From Epiperipatus broadwayi (lineage: Eukaryota > Onychophora > Udeonychophora > Euonychophora > Peripatidae): 64,000 nucleotides of DNA. Below, piece after piece: positions 1 through 20,559 of this stretch (its first letter is position 1; every line of letters begins with the position of its first letter). The translations under genes and the position numbers were made by a program. The notes beneath the pieces were generated by a model. That model was not told the DNA's origin and did not search any database. It worked only from the letters and a program-made list of their open reading frames with translations. Where the stretch lies: assembly GCA_028023455.1 (NCBI GenBank), contig JAQFVV010006508.1, positions 33,501 through 97,500 on the forward strand. The letters run 5' to 3'.

Positions 1-1135
1 TCACGGATGCTTTGTAAAATAAATATAAAATGAAACAATATTGAAGATCCGGAATAATTACGGTGGGCATCTCACCGCTAACCCGTAGGAAAGTATTTTG
101 ATGAACAGCCGAAACTTAGCGACTGTGTGACGATTGCGTTTAATTCCCAGGGGTGACATTGGTGAACACCCTCTGCCTGTAAACTTGCAATAAGCTTAAA
201 GAACGGGCTTTGCCATGTAAAGAATCCTTGGAAAAATAAAACAAAGCGGTCTCAACAACCAATTCATGTACCAGCAATACGAGACTAGTGTATATAAAAA
301 CATACTAAATGGGTTTTACTTGGATTAAGAGAAATGCCCAATCAAATTCCCCGAAATTCATTTAAGAGGGTCCGCACATTCTCGACGTCAATGATGAACT
401 TTATAATGAAAGTAGAACATGGTAATTAAAATAGGAAAATGCATGCTTGCGGGTTTGAAAAGTAAGTATAGATTTATATTCGCAATCATGCATTTGGGGA
501 CACATTTAATCATTGACTTCGCACATACTCTTATATTAGATTAAAATCAATAGCATGTAGATTTTAAACTATGTGATTATATTACATTAAAGAAAAGAAA
601 CGCCCTCGAACGAGTGATTTGCAAGATAATAAAATTGGAAAATTATAAACTTAAAATATGCCTTAATAGCGGCATCTTATTTTCAATAGAGGGAATAGTT
701 CACTCGGTCAAAGACGATTCTGACACATTATCATAATAAAATAAAAGAAAGCTTTATAAATAAAAAATATTAACCCAAGGATAGAGCAAAATGTTGAGTA
801 TATTTAAATACATGAAAGAAATACATAATGAAGTTGTGAAATATAAGAAAACAATGTTAAATAGCTATAGCATGTTAGTTAGTGATCACAAGAGCTCTTG
901 GATTAATTTAGGTTACCTCTGGAAATGCATTTGCAGGTAGATGTTCAGCAGGTTTTATAAGTCAGCAGCAAAATCTGGAATGTTCATATTTTGGCAGCGG
1001 CAGCAGTAGTTCTGGGATCTGTGTGATAATTTCTGATGGTATGGAGCAGCGGCTGGCTATTCCGAGGGGACATAGCCATCTTAAATGCCTCTACTCAGAC
1101 ATGTCAAGGTTAGCAAATTATTAGAATTTTAGAAC
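1..1135. other. Unclassified, relatively GC-richer non-coding block
   Basis: No open frame of useful length and no RNA gene that I recognise. Parts of 60-240 and 880-1090 are clearly less AT-rich than the DNA that follows. I compared 60-240 mentally with rRNA and mitochondrial rRNA and saw no convincing conserved block. It could be an old repeat or the edge of something outside the window. Confidence 0.3.
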
Positions 1136-1227
1136 AACTGAGAAACCTTTAGACAACTCAGAATTCTTTAAAAGCTTAGACTAACTCAGAAACCTTTTTA
1201 CAACTCCAAATTCTTTAGAAGCTTAGA
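1136..1227. repeat. Two-copy imperfect tandem repeat, about 47-bp unit
   Basis: Copies at 1136-1182 and 1183-1227 both follow the pattern AACT-AGAAACCTTT, then ACAACTC-AATTCTTT, then AAGCTTAGA. They differ by a few substitutions and small indels, consistent with an old local duplication. Confidence 0.7.
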
Positions 1228-2590
<1,363 letters not shown>

Positions 2591-2799
2591 ATATAGGCTA
2601 TATGAGCACAGACTTTTACACGACCCACCACTTTCCACACTATCTCATAACACTGATAAACTTGAACCCATATATGTTGAAAAGACAAATAATCACCAAT
2701 ATACGTATTTCAACATATATGTGTTCAAGTGTATCAGTGTTATGAGATAGTGTGGAGAGTGGTGGGTCGTGTGAAAGTCTGTGCTCATATACCCTATAT
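2591..2799. mobile_element. Long inverted repeat element (92-bp arms, 25-nt loop)
   Basis: The left arm 2591-2682 and right arm 2708-2799 are reverse complements at roughly 90% identity, separated by a short AT-rich loop. The arms are less AT-rich than their surroundings and carry the block GAGTGGTGGG followed by GTGTGAAAGTCTGTG. The same block recurs at 57253-57306 in an insertion with direct repeats, so this is a dispersed family rather than a chance palindrome. Just downstream, 2810-2844 is the reverse complement of the other half of that second copy. It could be a foldback/MITE-like element or a short retro-inserted element with an inverted 5' copy. Confidence 0.65.
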
Positions 2800-2862
2800 T
2801 ACATATATAGATACAGGTATATAATAAGTCTGTGTTTCAGTTACTAAATATACTTTATTAAA

Positions 2863-2866
<4 letters not shown>

Positions 2867-2919
<53 letters not shown>
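2867..2919. repeat. (TA)n microsatellite, about 53 bp
   Basis: Uninterrupted alternating TA a short distance 3' of the inverted-repeat element. Confidence 0.95.
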
Positions 2920-4784
<1,865 letters not shown>

Positions 4785-7290
4785 TGTTGGTAAATATGTA
4801 AATAAGCCAGCAAAGTTGATTGTTTAATCTACCAATCAAATGGGAAGTTTCTTCCAGTATAAAAGCTCAGTTCAATTGTTAGGAGAGGACTCTGTGATTG
4901 ATTTTTCAAGTTAATTGTGTTGTTAAAAATGGCAAAGTAAATTTGATAGACGCTCTTAAAATCAATTTTAAAATTACAAGAGTGTCATTGTAAATAATTT
5001 ATAAAAGTTATAAATGATAAGCATGCAGTATTAACTTAATTTTTTCTCTATCGATCGTCTCTATATCAAGCTCAATTTACAAGCAAATGGTCATGGGAAC
5101 ATCATATATAGTGAAAATATATCGGAAACTTTGCCTTAGAAATATGACAAACGCTGGATTAGTTCGGAAATTTACAAGATGGAGAAAAGTAGTATTTTGG
5201 ATAGTATATAATTTTAAAAGCTAATTACTATTGCCTATTAGAAAATAGATATTTTAAAGAATAAATACTTTTGTGTAAAGAAAGTATTTTTGCAAGCTAT
5301 AAATTTAAAAATATATCTTAAGTAAAGATATTAAAAATGAAAGTAGTTTTATAAATACTTGCCTTGTTAAGTCTTTATGTTTAAAAGACTGAATGTTGAT
5401 AATTTTAAAAGCAAGTCAATTGAAATATAATTAGCTAAAAATCTTAATATAATGGGATTATTATATTGAAATAATTTAAACGCTGGCCATTTTATAGATA
5501 AAGAAGCTTATTCTTACCTGGATGTTTTGTTAAAAAAATGTGCAAGTAATATGTGGACGTCCAAGTTAATTTAAAAATAATTAAATATAAATTTTTATAA
5601 ACTATAGACTAAATTAAAATAATAACTTTTGAATAATATTTTTAAAAGAACTAAACCAGGATCCTATAAACTATTTTAATTTTATTTTATTTTCTTGTGG
5701 GAACTTATTTTAAAAAAGAACATTTTTGTTTTCATCAACTTTTAAAAAAACACGTGTTGGACCAGAAACAGGAAATGGTGTTCTAGTGAATGTGTGCCTC
5801 AGATTAAAGAACTTTATGGTGAAAAGGAAACATCGCTGGAATTACGTAATATGAACTCTGTTTTATTTATCTAATATAAAAATTAAATATTATTAATTTA
5901 TTAAAATAAGATAGGTACATATCTTTAAATAATAACTAAAAAATAATATAATGATTAATTGCATGAGTTTATTTTATAATTAATATAACACGGAATATTT
6001 TAAAGTATAATCGTGAGTATAAATGTGAATTATTTTATGAAGCTGTAATTCTGAAGAATATTGGAAGATGGACTGGACATTAATTCATTATTTATGGTAA
6101 AAATTGTATAATAATAATTTTAATGTATTTAATATGTTTTCTTTAGATCAACCGAATGATATGTTATTTTGAATGAATGTATGATTATTTTAAAAATACA
6201 CACACATTATATTGGCAGTAACAGTTTTATTTAAATATGCATAATTTGAATTTATGATATAAATACGATACAACATTACATAAGAAGCTTAGAAATAATT
6301 ATATGATTCTTTCGTAAATAAATTTTGATTTTTATTTTATTATTATTATGTTGGAGTATTAGAATTATATTTATTGTTCATACAAGTAATTATTTTATTT
6401 CAAGTTAGGAAGAGATCTCAAAGTTTATATTTTTTTTTATTTTATTGGATAAATTAAGTTAAGTTTTATGTAGAAGTTTATGTTTGAATTAAAGGTTTAC
6501 TGAATATGTATGACGTAGTATAAATAGTTTGGATAATCAGTTTTATTTAAAATCAATGATTATTTTCCGGAAAGTTTAAATAAGTTTAGAGGATGTTTTG
6601 TAGATAGAAAGTTATTAAGAAGGAGTAGAATAACACATAAAGTAAAGTAATAATTTTACATAGAAAAGAATCATAGAATTTATCTAATATAATACTTTAT
6701 GAATTCGAAATTAATGAATAATTTAAATAATATTATTTAACAGTACATATATGTAATGCATATTTAGTAGAACATGTAGCATAAATTGTATTAACTGAAA
6801 TATAAAATTATAATCAGTTATTTGTTATTACATTATAAAGATACATTAGTTTTTATATTATACTATTAGAGTAATGCTGATATTAAAGTGAACACATACT
6901 AATACATGATGAGATGAATAACAGTAATACTTAAGTGATGTAGCAATTTAATTAGCAAAGTTTAATTGTTTACATATGTTACATAAATATTGTTTACATA
7001 AATTTTTCTGTAATAATAATTGAAGTTCACTAATATTTATTTAAAGTCTAAGTTTTGAAAACATACTTCAATGTTATTAGTACAGCATTTTAAAGAATGT
7101 ATAATTACTTATTAGGAGTATGAATTAATAACAGTGTAAACATATTGTATTATTATTTTCTTATTTTTATTTTCTTTGTTTTCATAATTTTGAACTGTAA
7201 ATATTGTAAATAAATTCGTAGTTGAAGTTAATGTAAATAAATTTATTTAATTTGTTTAAAAGTGTGTCGAGTTCATTATTTTGCACCACA
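4785..7290 (+). mobile_element. Candidate long (about 2.5 kb) LTR, solo or with lost interior
   Basis: The block opens with TGTTGGT and closes with ACCACA, near-complementary ends of TG...CA type. About 50 bp from its start is a promoter-like stretch with a CCAAT box (4832-4836) and TATAAAAG (4858-4865). Near its 3' end are AATAAA words (about 7208 and 7229), as expected of an LTR with U3-R-U5. No gag or pol is visible downstream. If the start is taken at 4786, the flanking pentamers GTATT and GCATT differ by one transition, which would suit a solo LTR. No second copy exists in the window to prove it, so this remains tentative. Confidence 0.3.
4832..4865 (+). promoter_or_regulatory. CCAAT box plus TATA box
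   Basis: CCAATCA at 4832-4838 lies about 20 bp upstream of TATAAAAG at 4858-4865, a spacing plausible for a Pol II promoter. It sits near the start of the candidate LTR and would drive rightward transcription. No initiator could be assigned confidently. Confidence 0.35.
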
Positions 7291-9757
<2,467 letters not shown>

Positions 9758-9852
9758 TTATGTATATATATATATGTTTATTTTTTACATGTGTATATAT
9801 GATTAGTCTTTGATATTTATAGCATGCTTGACTTCATATTTTCTTGATTGGA

Positions 9853-10760
9853 CTAATGTCTCCATATTGACATTAAGTAAGCGTTCATGTCCTGAGTTAA
9901 AACTGGTAAAATACATTTATTTTTAAAAAATCTTTTTGATGTATATATGCATGCTTTATATTGATATTTACTAATTTCTATGAATATTGTTTTACTCAAG
10001 TTTACATCTATGATTAATTTCATCCATTTTGTTTTATCTGTATTAGTAATATGACACATATATTTGTAGTTGTTACCTTTTTCTAATTCCACATAACCAA
10101 GTTTACCTCCTTCTTTTGGAAAAATTTATTGAACATTATTATAGTCTTTTTAATATTTATCTTTATTCTTCTTTAAAACTATTATCTGATAACTATTGAA
10201 ATATTTTCTGAACTTCTAAAGCTTTATTTGTAAAAGCTAGCTAAAGAATCACCAAAAATCTGAATGATGTAAATAATTTCAATTTACTTATATCCCTCAG
10301 CTTTCCATTTTATTCAACAAAATACTTTTTTTTTTAAAACTGCTGTAAAAATTGGACATAAAATGTGCCCTTTTGTAAACCCTTCTCAACATTATTAGAA
10401 TTATTATTATGAAATATATGCATGATTGTTGCATTTTAATAAATATTTTATTTAGAATATTACAATATTTTTGTCTCTATCCCATGATATAATCATGGTA
10501 GAAATACTATATTGAATCAAATAAGCTTCCATAGTCTAAAAAACAATGGATAAAAATAGCTCATATCAGTTGTTCATTTTTTAACATATCTTTATAACCA
10601 GACTTGGTTAAAATCCAAAGTTTTCTGTAGACAATTTGAAATTGTGTTGAGAAAACTGTGCACAGAACTAATAAAGGATTAATAGGTATGTAATTGTTAA
10701 TATTTTTTTAACTTATTTTTTAATATTAGTATTATACTACTACATTTTTCCAGGTATTTG
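9853..10760 (-). pseudogene. Eroded RTE-like LINE reverse transcriptase
   Basis: Minus-strand translation across shifting frames gives pieces in the order expected of an RTE-type reverse transcriptase. There is a leading LQKTLDFNQ block (about 10610-10650), an FLDY...FDSIQ segment resembling catalytic motif A (about 10505-10560), and near the 3' end FKNKCILPVLT (about 9890-9920), which matches the common (F)NQC-LPVLTYG motif of RTE elements. The YADD-equivalent is not intact and stops are frequent, so this is an old, dead copy. The 79-codon open frame at 9853-10092 is its longest surviving part. Clade assignment rests on motif recognition only. Confidence 0.5.
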
Positions 10761-11639
10761 ACACACTTTTGTTATTTAGTATTTAAGTTTGTCAACATTT
10801 TTTTCTACTTCTACACATTTATTTTATATTGATTATAATTTCTTCATTCAATGGGTCTTTGTCCTTTTCTTCATTTAATATTTATAGTTATTTCAGAAAG
10901 TGTTGTAGTTACAGGAGATTTTTTATAGGGCATTTTCACACATATCATATTGTCTTCTCTCTTTTTCTCTATAGTTTCATCTACTCTCCTTATAGCAGAA
11001 ACATGTTCACTAACATTAAGAGGTTGTTGTTTTGCACTTTTGAGCCTTTTCATTTTTCTTTATAGTTTTCCTTGCTAATTCATAATTATATTTTATTATA
11101 TCATTATCAATTTATTTGTTTTTAAATTTCATAAAAAAAACTTTAGATATTCAATTCTTCTTAACTGATCAATTTTATAAGTCTGTATACTTTATCGTTT
11201 TTAAGACATTGTCTTGTCTCAGGAGAAAATTTATTTTTAAATTGCTGCTTCTTTGTATCAGTTATTTTTGTTGCAGTTCATAATAAATTATCAGTTACCT
11301 TTTTATTAATTTTATCCTGATGTAAACAATCGTCAAATTATGTTAATATTTTAAAATTATTTGCAATTCCTGATTTAAATTAACTGTAATATTTTTGAAG
11401 GATAAGAATATCAAGTTTGGGTTTATTATTACTTTTGACACTCTAATTTTACATTAACACATACCTTAAATGTTATTAATCAAATATCATTTTCTGAGTA
11501 AAACTTATTAAGGCCATTATAATAATGAAACAATATTATATATGTTAGAAAACAATACAATTTTGCAGTCTCTTTCTTTAGATGCATCCATATTTAATTT
11601 AATTTGCTTTTTATTTTTCAAAGAATGAATTCATAACAT
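10761..11639. other. AT-rich stretch, possibly upstream part of the eroded LINE
   Basis: On the minus strand there are short frames rich in Lys/Glu (for example 10871-11053) that could be the region before the reverse transcriptase fingers, but no motif is clear enough to call. Confidence 0.25.
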
Positions 11640-11880
11640 ATTGTTTACTTTTTGAAAACCCACCATGTCTATGTGCATTATTGCATTATCATTTCTAGTA
11701 ACCATAAACAAAATTATTACAACTTGCAGCTTTTAATTGCTTATCAATCCAATATTCAATTTTCATAACAATTTTAAAATGTTGTTTGGTCTTATCAAAC
11801 GCTTTTTGAACACTCATAAAATAGTCCTTATCTTTTTCATCACAATTAGAACTTCTTGAGACACAAACTGCGTTTGATAT
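11640..11880 (-). pseudogene. Second LINE reverse-transcriptase fragment (motif A-like)
   Basis: Minus-strand reading includes KDYFMSVQKAFDKTKQHF followed by IEYWIDKQLKAAS, which resembles the 'F-D-QKAFD-VKH' motif A region and the following helix of several LINE families. It differs in type from the RTE-like fragment at 9853-10760, so it is probably a separate insertion. Only one motif is recognisable; the aspartate of the usual FID is replaced. Alternative: chance similarity in AT-rich DNA. Confidence 0.3.
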
Positions 11881-14058
<2,178 letters not shown>

Positions 14059-14141
<83 letters not shown>

Positions 14142-14183
14142 AAACTATTATATGTTTCTAGGCATACAAAACATGGTAGTGTT

Positions 14184-14273
<90 letters not shown>
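14059..14273. repeat. Pair of (TA)n arrays separated by 49 bp
   Basis: Arrays at 14059-14139 and 14189-14273 flank a short unique spacer. TTGAAAC follows both arrays, suggesting that array plus flank was duplicated or that one array was split. Confidence 0.93.
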
Positions 14274-14277
<4 letters not shown>

Positions 14278-15619
14278 GAAACAAAATGTATAAATAAACA
14301 CACTTTTTTTTTGTAGATATTTTTTACTACATTACCCTGAAATAAGAGTGAAGATTTAATAATTTTGAATTAATTTTTTTTTATTATAAACTAAACATAA
14401 AAAAAAAAACTAATTAATATTTTATTAATTTTGATTTTGAAATAAAACAACAATGTTTATATGTTACAATAGATATAGTGGTAATTAGATAATTCCATTA
14501 TCTATTTTGATTAGCAAATTGTTGTTTTTTTTTGTAATTAATGCTTGTATAGCATATTTTGATAAAATTCCACAAAGTTGAAAGCATTAAAGTGAATTGA
14601 AAATGGTCATTAACATTTTCAATCAAGAAATAAAAAAATAATTTAATTAATGTATTTTCCCCTGCACTCTGTCTATAAAAGGATTGCAAATATTATAGAT
14701 AATTTCTTAACAGTTAGTTCTTAGAGTTTTACAGATTAAGATAAAGCTACCATGAAGATATAACTGAATGCAAAAAGTACCAGTTGCAGCTAATAGTTCA
14801 TGATGGTAGAGTTTGGATTCACCTGGGAACTTGTCACAGCTTTTCTGTTTTTACTATTTCCTACATTGTACTATATGGCTTGCTTGAATTATACCTTTTC
14901 TGAAAATGATAGTAAGCCGGTGTCCTGTTTTATAAGGTATCAGCATATTAAGGGAGTTCATCAGCATGCTGAAGATGTGGTTATACATAAAATGTTTTAT
15001 CTATATGTGGAGAACCACAGATAAACATGTGGCATCATGTGTATATAAAGTGCTTCTGGTGAGGGTTATTTCAAATAATTTCTTTAAAATGAAATTTAAA
15101 AGTGAACAAAATAAAATAATATTTTTTTGAGTTAAAAGTCTAAAATAAAAATAATAATTCATAGATGATTTTATATTTTATAAAATAAAAAATCCACTTG
15201 CAAAATCATTTCTAGTTTGGAAACTAAAGGAACTTTCTGGAATATTGTTTTAAAAATGTTTACAATTAATCAACAGTAACCTGTAAAATGTGCAATATTT
15301 TATTTTAAAAAGAAAAATAAACTTATACTTTTCAAAAGAAAAATAATCTAATAATTTTAATTTATATCATTTATATTTTATGCATACAACATGACATACA
15401 TTTGCATTTATATGAAAAATATATTTTTAATAATTTTATTATTTGGATAAATTAAAATGAAATGGTATAAACATCACTTTGCATACAACATTTCCATGCA
15501 TGAACACAATAATGTTAAATATGTAAGTAATTATATATTATAAAAAATGAATGACTTACATTTATAAGTTTTTGATTCCAAATCTGTTCTTAAATCATTT
15601 TACTGCATGTCTCTTTGCT
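14274..15619. other. Non-coding stretch with one GC-richer patch
   Basis: The patch at about 14780-15030 is less AT-rich and holds an open frame of 74 codons (14800-15024) with a hydrophobic segment near residues 9-30. I recognise no family and no homologous neighbour supports it, so I do not call it a gene. Confidence 0.3.
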
Positions 15620-15718
15620 GATATATATGTATGTATGTGTGTGTGTGTGTAGACCCATATTTGAACACATATATATATATATATGTGTATGTGTGTGTGT
15701 GTGTAAACCCATTTTGAA
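15620..15718. repeat. Two-copy repeat with (TG)n core
   Basis: Two tandem units each contain ATATATGTATG-type sequence, a (TG)n run and then TAGACCCATATTTGAA or TAAACCCATTTTGAAG. Probably a duplicated compound microsatellite. Confidence 0.7.
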
Positions 15719-15744
15719 GTATTTGTAAAACATAACTTGATAGG

Positions 15745-17211
<1,467 letters not shown>

Positions 17212-17223
17212 TTTATTATCTCA
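17212..17223. repeat. Left 12-bp target-site duplication
   Basis: TTTATTATCTCA, repeated exactly at 17671-17682 on the other side of the hammerhead-bearing element. Confidence 0.75.
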
Positions 17224-17359
17224 AATTGATAAAAAATCAAGTCAGATGACCTAATTTTAATAAAGCTCCTATTTACAAATGTTATATATAGAGTAAGTAA
17301 CATTTGTAAATAGGAGCTTTATTAAAATTAGGTCATCTGACTTGATTTTTTATCAATTT
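17223..17359. repeat. Perfect long hairpin (62-bp arms, 13-nt loop)
   Basis: Arms 17223-17284 and 17298-17359 appear to be exact reverse complements, indicating recent origin. They represent the inverted and forward copies of the 5' part of the element. The loop sequence itself recurs inverted at 17652-17673. Confidence 0.9.
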
Positions 17360-17670
17360 AATTTTAGTTTTTGGCTATTAATGCTTTGGCGATTTTATAT
17401 TGCTAGAACTATTAATATATGGTGTATCTGAAATTAGTTCAGTCCCATACGGCTATTTGAGTTAGAAGCTGGATTTTTGGACATTTAAATGTCTGAAAGT
17501 TTCAGATTTTCTTCTCAATAGTTAGGCATTGATAAAATGCTGGACTAGTTCTAGTATTTTTATTCCCTAGCACCTCACTGATGACGCTAGAGGCAGAAAC
17601 CAAGGTCTGAGGTTGAGGGTATTTTTGAAGCTTCATAAGAGTTTGTTTTTAACTTACTCTATATATAACA
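17224..17670 (+). mobile_element. Compact PLE-derived or retrozyme-like element with hammerhead ribozyme
   Basis: A 447-bp insertion bounded by a perfect 12-bp direct repeat TTTATTATCTCA at 17212-17223 and 17671-17682, read as a target-site duplication. The forward unit begins near 17298 (TAACATTTGTAAATAGG). The first about 74 bp (17224-17297) are inverted: they are the reverse complement of the unit's own 3' end (ACTTACTCTATATATAAC, 17652-17669) joined to its 5' end. The inverted part therefore spans an end-to-start junction, as would arise from a tandem or circular template. A type I hammerhead lies at 17562-17622. No protein is encoded. PLEs commonly carry inverted 5' tails and minimal hammerheads; hammerhead-bearing non-autonomous retroelements (retrozymes) are known in metazoans. 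Which of these applies here is inference. Confidence 0.7.
17562..17622 (+). ncRNA. Type I hammerhead self-cleaving ribozyme
   Basis: The strand order is that of a type I hammerhead, open at stem I. The 5' strand of stem I (CCCT...ACCTCA, 17565-17577) is followed by the core CTGATGA (17578-17584), stem II (GCT/GGC around AGA, 17586-17594), core GAAA (17596-17599), a minimal stem III (ACC/GGT with a two-base AA loop, 17599-17606) and a GTC cleavage triplet ending at 17607. The 3' strand of stem I (TGAGGT, then AGGG) begins at 17608. Stem I forms 6 bp, an internal loop and 4 more bp. The very short stem III is characteristic of PLE-type hammerheads. The one blemish is a C-A mismatch at the base of stem II (17585/17595), which may weaken activity. 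Confidence 0.75.
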
Positions 17671-17682
17671 TTTATTATCTCA

Positions 17683-20200
17683 GAGTCAATTAATTTGCTG
17701 TACAAAATACTTTTTTGCATTAATATGCTTGTTATAAATACAAATGCAAATAAAAACAAATCTTAATAAAACTAAATGTTATTATTCACAAAACATTTCC
17801 CAAAAATAATACCTTTTTTAAAATATAGGACTGTTTACTAATCTTTATGATTCCCATAAAAATTAAGTGTTAACTGATACACAAACAAAACATTTAAAAT
17901 GTGTAAAATTAAATGTTATACTTTAAAGTGTAGCTAAATTAATCTGTACCTCACGTCTAAATAATACACAATTATTATTAACGATTAAATGAAAGATATT
18001 CAGTTATTAATCATTCTCTGCTGGATAACCCAATGAATTAAAATCTTTAGTTATTCTAGACAATAACTCTTTTTTTTTGTTTCACATAATGTTATTATTG
18101 CTTTATTCAATACTTTAGTTGCAACTGAATAAATACATTCTTGTCAAAATAAACCAATTGGTAAGGAATATAAAACTAAATAAAATGTGAAAAAAACCAA
18201 TAATGTAACAACAATATTTATTAACAGTTAAATAAAAGGCATACATCAATGAATAAGTTTAAACAAGAGTTAATAAGTGAATTGTTGGATGATTATTAAC
18301 TCTTTTAAAATAAGTATACAATGTATTCCACTGAGAGGTCATTGACTATTAATAAACTAAGCTCATAAGCAGTGCACTAGATCTTAAACATAAAATAAAA
18401 CACTGAAGAAGCAATAATCAATAGGCCTATAAATATAAACTGTATTCAACAGGAAAATATATGTATAGATTGGGAAGAAATGTTTTATACAAGGTAAATA
18501 TCAATACCCACCAATTTCAAGTGGTAAATAAGCAACAACTCATATACATAAAATCTTATATAAATGAACATAGACAGATACATTGCTATAATCAATGAAA
18601 AGAAAAATATATAAACCCATATAATTTAAAACAAAACTGTAAAAAATATACTTCACTATAAATAAAAAAAATATTTAATACATCAATCTGGCTGTCATTT
18701 TTAAAGAAATCTTTTCCTGATGTTTTATTTTACACAAACTCATGACTAATTAAATATTTCTTTATTTATAGTGAGCTGACTATTTCAATTTTTATTTAAA
18801 TCTTAGTGAGAAATATAAAGTAAAAAAAAGATTAATTAATTTATTATTGTAAGAAAACTTTTTGAATGCTAGTTTTGCAAAGAGAAAATAAATTAATGTA
18901 GAAAAAGATTAGATTAAAAAATGTAAACACCAATTAGATTAAAGAAAAATTTAAAAAATTAATTAAAAATAGATTAAATGCAAGATAAAAATTAAAGCTA
19001 TGATAAAAAAGAATGGAAGAGATGCATATAAAAATCACAACAATCTATTGTTATATTATTCTGCTCTTGAGTATGTAAGTAATTTCAGTCTTTATTTTGT
19101 GATTGGATTATTCGGATCTTCATGCTGTCATTGATTCATTATGTTATTCATTGCTCTAGACAAGCAAATATTTAAGTATTTAATAGAGCCAATCATTAAT
19201 TTTGTAGAAAATATTACATGCACAAGCCACAGAACTAGTAACATGCACTGCTAGACCAACTGAAATGTGTTCAACTGGGTTTCATACCCTATGTCCTCAT
19301 CCATAATCAACTGCACATAGTAGAACCAACAATAGGAAACAATAGTCAAGTTATAATACAGTTGCTGCTGCTCCTCTTTCTCTCATTCTCAAGTCACAAA
19401 ATGATAGACAAGCCCTGCATTGTTCAAACCCGAAAAAACCACCTGGTTGAAAAGTAACACTAATGCAAAACAAAACATAAGGAACTATGTCATCTAATAT
19501 CATGAAAACCTGGGTTAATACATTTCCATTATAATTGTCTATAGACACTATATTTTTTAAATGGACTTTAACAATGCAATGTGACAAAATTTAGCCTGAT
19601 TAATCATTTCTATTTCTTATATAAATTTTCATATTATGTTATATTAAATGTGTGCATGAATAAAAATGATGTTTGCTTAATTGATATTTAGTCTATTATC
19701 TCTCTTTTGTCATAATTTATTTAAGGATGTAATTGTATATTTGTGTTAAGTTAAGGCAGAGGATGTTCTGGTAAAGAGAAGCTAGCTTGGGAGATTTCAA
19801 GCACTGCTAGGTACCTGTTGTCTGAGAATGCAGGCTATATAACACATGGACTAATGTCAAGTTTGATCTCAAAACAAATATTATGCTTTGGATGGCAAGT
19901 TTTTGTTTCAACAATTTAGGTGGGCCATCATAAGCAAATGTGGTTGTGGTATGCTTTGTACACCCTAATTAGACCATTGTATCATATTTTGTTATGCTAT
20001 CAATAGTATTTTCTTTTTAGTTGAAGGGCTAGACCATTTCTATAGTATTAAAGATATAAAATAATAAATACCAAGATGTTATGTATTAAGAGTTACAAAG
20101 CAAAAGTTTATAAAAATCTTAATTAAAGCCAAAAGATATTAAAGTTTATGTTAAAAGATATTTTAACTCAGCAAGAATAATTTTTTAGAATGACTTGGTT
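17683..20200. other. Non-coding stretch, nothing recognised
   Basis: AT-rich with GC-richer islands at about 19270-19460 and 19740-20060. The 78-codon minus-strand frame at 19351-19587 has no recognisable motif. Confidence 0.35.
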
Positions 20201-20559
20201 CAATTGCCATCCAACATGAGAGCTGAAGGGTCATAAATGACCCACCAAAATTAGAATTTAAAATTATAGTCCAAAACTAAAATTAAATTAAACACTATAT
20301 TGCATAGTATTAAAAGTGAAATAAGTGAGCAGTGTGAGAAGAGAAATACATCAAAGGTAAACAAATTATAATATTTAAAATGTAAAATAAAAAGAGTAAC
20401 ATACATAATGTAAATAAAAAAAGGTAATTAAAAACCGTCAAGGAGATAAATAATTTATTATTGGTAGTTGTTGATAGTCAAGTGGGAATTAGAGAGAACT
20501 GGGAGCTTTGAGTTAGTCGAACACTTCATTCTAATAAAATAGTTAAAAATAATAAAATT

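Noticed and set aside
1-260. rRNA or mitochondrial insertion at the window start
   Set aside because: No universally conserved rRNA segment could be matched.
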